Origin: DASSFG01 sp035547915
GTDB taxonomy: Bacteria > Planctomycetota > Planctomycetia > Pirellulales > JAICIG01
DNA: 64,000 nt
Direction of reading: 5' to 3'
Assembly (NCBI GenBank): GCA_035547915.1
Contig: DASZTS010000018.1
Coordinates: forward strand, 59,934-123,933
Shown here: piece after piece, positions 63,631-64,000 of the stretch
Layout of the letters: each line of letters opens with the position of its first letter
Numbering within the stretch: position 1 is the first letter of the stretch
Translations under genes and position numbers: made by a program
Notes under the pieces: generated by a model
Database searches by the model: none
What the model was told of the DNA's origin: nothing
Seen by the model: the letters and a program-made list of their open reading frames with translations, nothing else

Positions 63631-64000
63631 GGTAGGTGGGCCCATCCGAGGACGGGCGTTGCGATGTTGTCGGTTCCGGTGCCCCGGTGGTTCCGGAAAA
63701 GCGTGCAAATCGTGGCGGGACGTAAAGCGGGGGAAATCGGGCCCTCAGGATACCATACCGCGGGAGCCGACCGCCAATTTTCCGCGCGCCTTTGGCTCGC
63801 CCAGAAACAACCCCGTTAGGTGGGAAGTAGGTGCCCCGGGGTCTCCGCTCCAAACGGCCGATGTCGGCTGATCTTGTCTTTGCGCGGGCGCGCGCCGGGT
63901 CCTTGCGCGCACTCGGGGCTTTGCGCGCGCTAGGTTTCTGAAGCGCGCGCGCTACGTCTGCAGGGGGGTTTTGCGCGCGCGCCAAGCTTGCGCGCGCAGC
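63631..64000. other. Intergenic region with clustered CG-alternating runs at the window edge
   Basis: No gene is supported. The last about 120 bases contain repeated runs of alternating G and C (TTGCGCGC and CGCGCGC) at 63886-63900, 63915, 63934, 63955, 63974 and 63990. The minus-strand frame reads Ala/Arg/Lys-rich sequence but runs on into the antisense of the propeller gene, so it is not credible as a protein beyond the edge. The feature may continue outside the window. Confidence 0.4.

Noticed and set aside
63335..63985. Lys/Ala/Arg-rich minus-strand frame as a histone-like protein
   Set aside because: The basic N-terminal segment comes from low-complexity DNA and continues into the antisense of the propeller gene in the wrong frame.

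Overview
The window looks like chromosomal DNA from a planctomycete, probably of the Pirellulales/Planctomycetia type. The grounds are high GC, long genes with planctomycete-style domain combinations (PVC-type haem-binding protein with HEAT repeats, Ser/Thr kinase fused to a formylglycine-generating-enzyme fold, NPCBM protein, PQQ-like and BNR propellers, NPYKAP leader peptides) and many GTG/TTG starts. This taxonomic call is inference from gene content. I saw no rRNA, tRNA, CRISPR array, transposase or phage gene.

Layout. 1-8147 (+): a tightly coupled operon of six envelope or periplasmic proteins. Four successive junctions are 4-base stop/start overlaps, and it ends with an active-looking S1C protease followed by a paralogue that has lost its catalytic triad. 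8209-14569: PAP2 phosphatase, ArnT-like and GtrB-like lipid-linked sugar transferases, an SDR and two unknowns. 14773-21064 (+): a giant PVC cytochrome-type protein and a Ski2-like helicase. 21113-28634 (-): orphan HlyD adaptor, proB, a GT4 glycosyltransferase and two tandem TPR paralogues. 28788-31635 (+): a site-2 protease and an amidohydrolase. 31645-40723 (-): kinase-FGE fusion, then a cluster of ketosynthase, ketosynthase-like partner without its cysteine, DUF6134-like protein, alpha-oxoamine synthase and outer-membrane-type protein. The acyl carrier protein lies divergently at 40811. 41130-44398 (+): a second barrel-type protein and the flagellar/type III export trio fliQ-fliR-flhB. 44508-53425 (-): proton-pumping pyrophosphatase, GDSL hydrolase, BNR propeller, membrane glycosyltransferase, NagB/PIG-L fusion. 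53696-64000: mostly small or lineage-specific genes around a lipid kinase, PhyH oxygenase, an aldehyde dehydrogenase and a PQQ-like propeller.

The two most interesting signals are (i) an interspersed intergenic element of about 100 bp with nested inverted repeats (five copies: 23912, 24015, 26963, 39410, 54331), whose inner stem shows compensatory change between copies, and (ii) the ketosynthase / cysteine-less ketosynthase-like / alpha-oxoamine synthase / ACP cluster (35033-41092), which reads as a small type II acyl-chain assembly system releasing its product as an aminoketone or sphingoid-like lipid. Also notable are FlhB with NPTE in place of NPTH, the dead protease, the FGE fold with both active-site cysteines replaced by serine, and several short genes whose starts are easily missed.
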